Positions 58,210 to 58,282 of a stretch of DNA of 58,282 nucleotides are shown here, in pieces. The position numbers and the translations under genes are program-made. Origin of the DNA: Acidobacteriaceae bacterium (GTDB taxonomy: Bacteria > Acidobacteriota > Terriglobia > Terriglobales > Acidobacteriaceae); the NCBI GenBank assembly GCA_003132405.1, contig PKXQ01000139.1, positions 1-58,282 on the forward strand, read 5' to 3'. The number at the start of each line of letters is the position of its first letter. Positions within the stretch are counted from its first letter, which is position 1. Under the pieces are notes generated by a model. That model did not search any database. It saw nothing but the letters and a program-made list of their open reading frames with translations, and was not told where the DNA came from.

Positions 58210-58282
58210 CTGGTTACGTAAACTATCCGGACGCCTCTCCCGGCCTGACTTTCCCCGTTATGGGATTACTGTCGCGGTAGGG

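Overview
The window looks like chromosomal DNA of a soil- or peat-type Acidobacteriota (Terriglobia/Koribacter-like). This is inferred from gene content and texture, not from a marker gene: moderately high GC, a roughly 1,100-residue BNR/sortilin-type secreted protein, a CHAT–ECF–subtilase neighbourhood, single-domain PilZ and receiver proteins, and dispersed hairpin repeats between genes (for example the AGCGGACA…TGTCCGCT element, present twice). No rRNA, tRNA, CRISPR array, transposase or prophage was found.

Layout. 1–7.4 kb: a Crp/Fnr fragment cut by the left edge, an unknown polytopic membrane protein, a penicillin-acylase-family (S45) Ntn hydrolase carrying two odd insertions, a beta-propeller lipoprotein and a Phd/ParE-type toxin–antitoxin pair. 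7.6–14 kb: metabolic genes (a VOC protein, a fused homocysteine methyltransferase/methylene-THF reductase, xseB, a prenyl diphosphate synthase, a Tat-exported FAD oxidoreductase) with a degenerate receiver protein and a striking 16-nt inverted array. 14–17.7 kb: a minus-strand signalling group (single-domain response regulator flanked by repeats, Crp/Fnr regulator, PAS-PAS hybrid histidine kinase).

17.95–30.0 kb is the most interesting block. Ten genes on one strand encode a complete peptide ABC transporter (two ATPases, two permeases, one binding protein), an ECF sigma factor, a TPR–CHAT caspase-like protease with its His/Cys dyad, a soluble protein with an anti-sigma-like zinc motif, a secreted subtilisin-like protease with an intact triad, and an HD-GYP protein. 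Seven genes are nearly gapless, and the sigma gene overlaps its neighbours on both sides. I read it as a candidate peptide-responsive sigma/protease signalling locus.

30–38.8 kb: a MarR regulator divergent from a ClC chloride transporter over a symmetric 35-bp promoter/operator, a small unknown protein preceded by 16-nt tandem repeats, a C45-family Ntn hydrolase, a receiver-PilZ-PilZ protein, a gene-poor stretch with a strong promoter, ribBA and a MerR regulator. 39–50 kb: the large BNR protein, envelope and zinc-ribbon small proteins, an SDR enzyme, a secreted repeat protein, a Fis-like regulator, CvpA and PurC. 50–54.7 kb: an RHH/ParE toxin–antitoxin pair with a large palindromic operator, and SMC with an unusual head-domain insertion. 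54.7–58.3 kb: a gene-poor AT-rich stretch, then a DUF4145 protein plus trypsin-like protease cassette that may have been inserted into older sequence, and a DUF3224 protein at the right edge.
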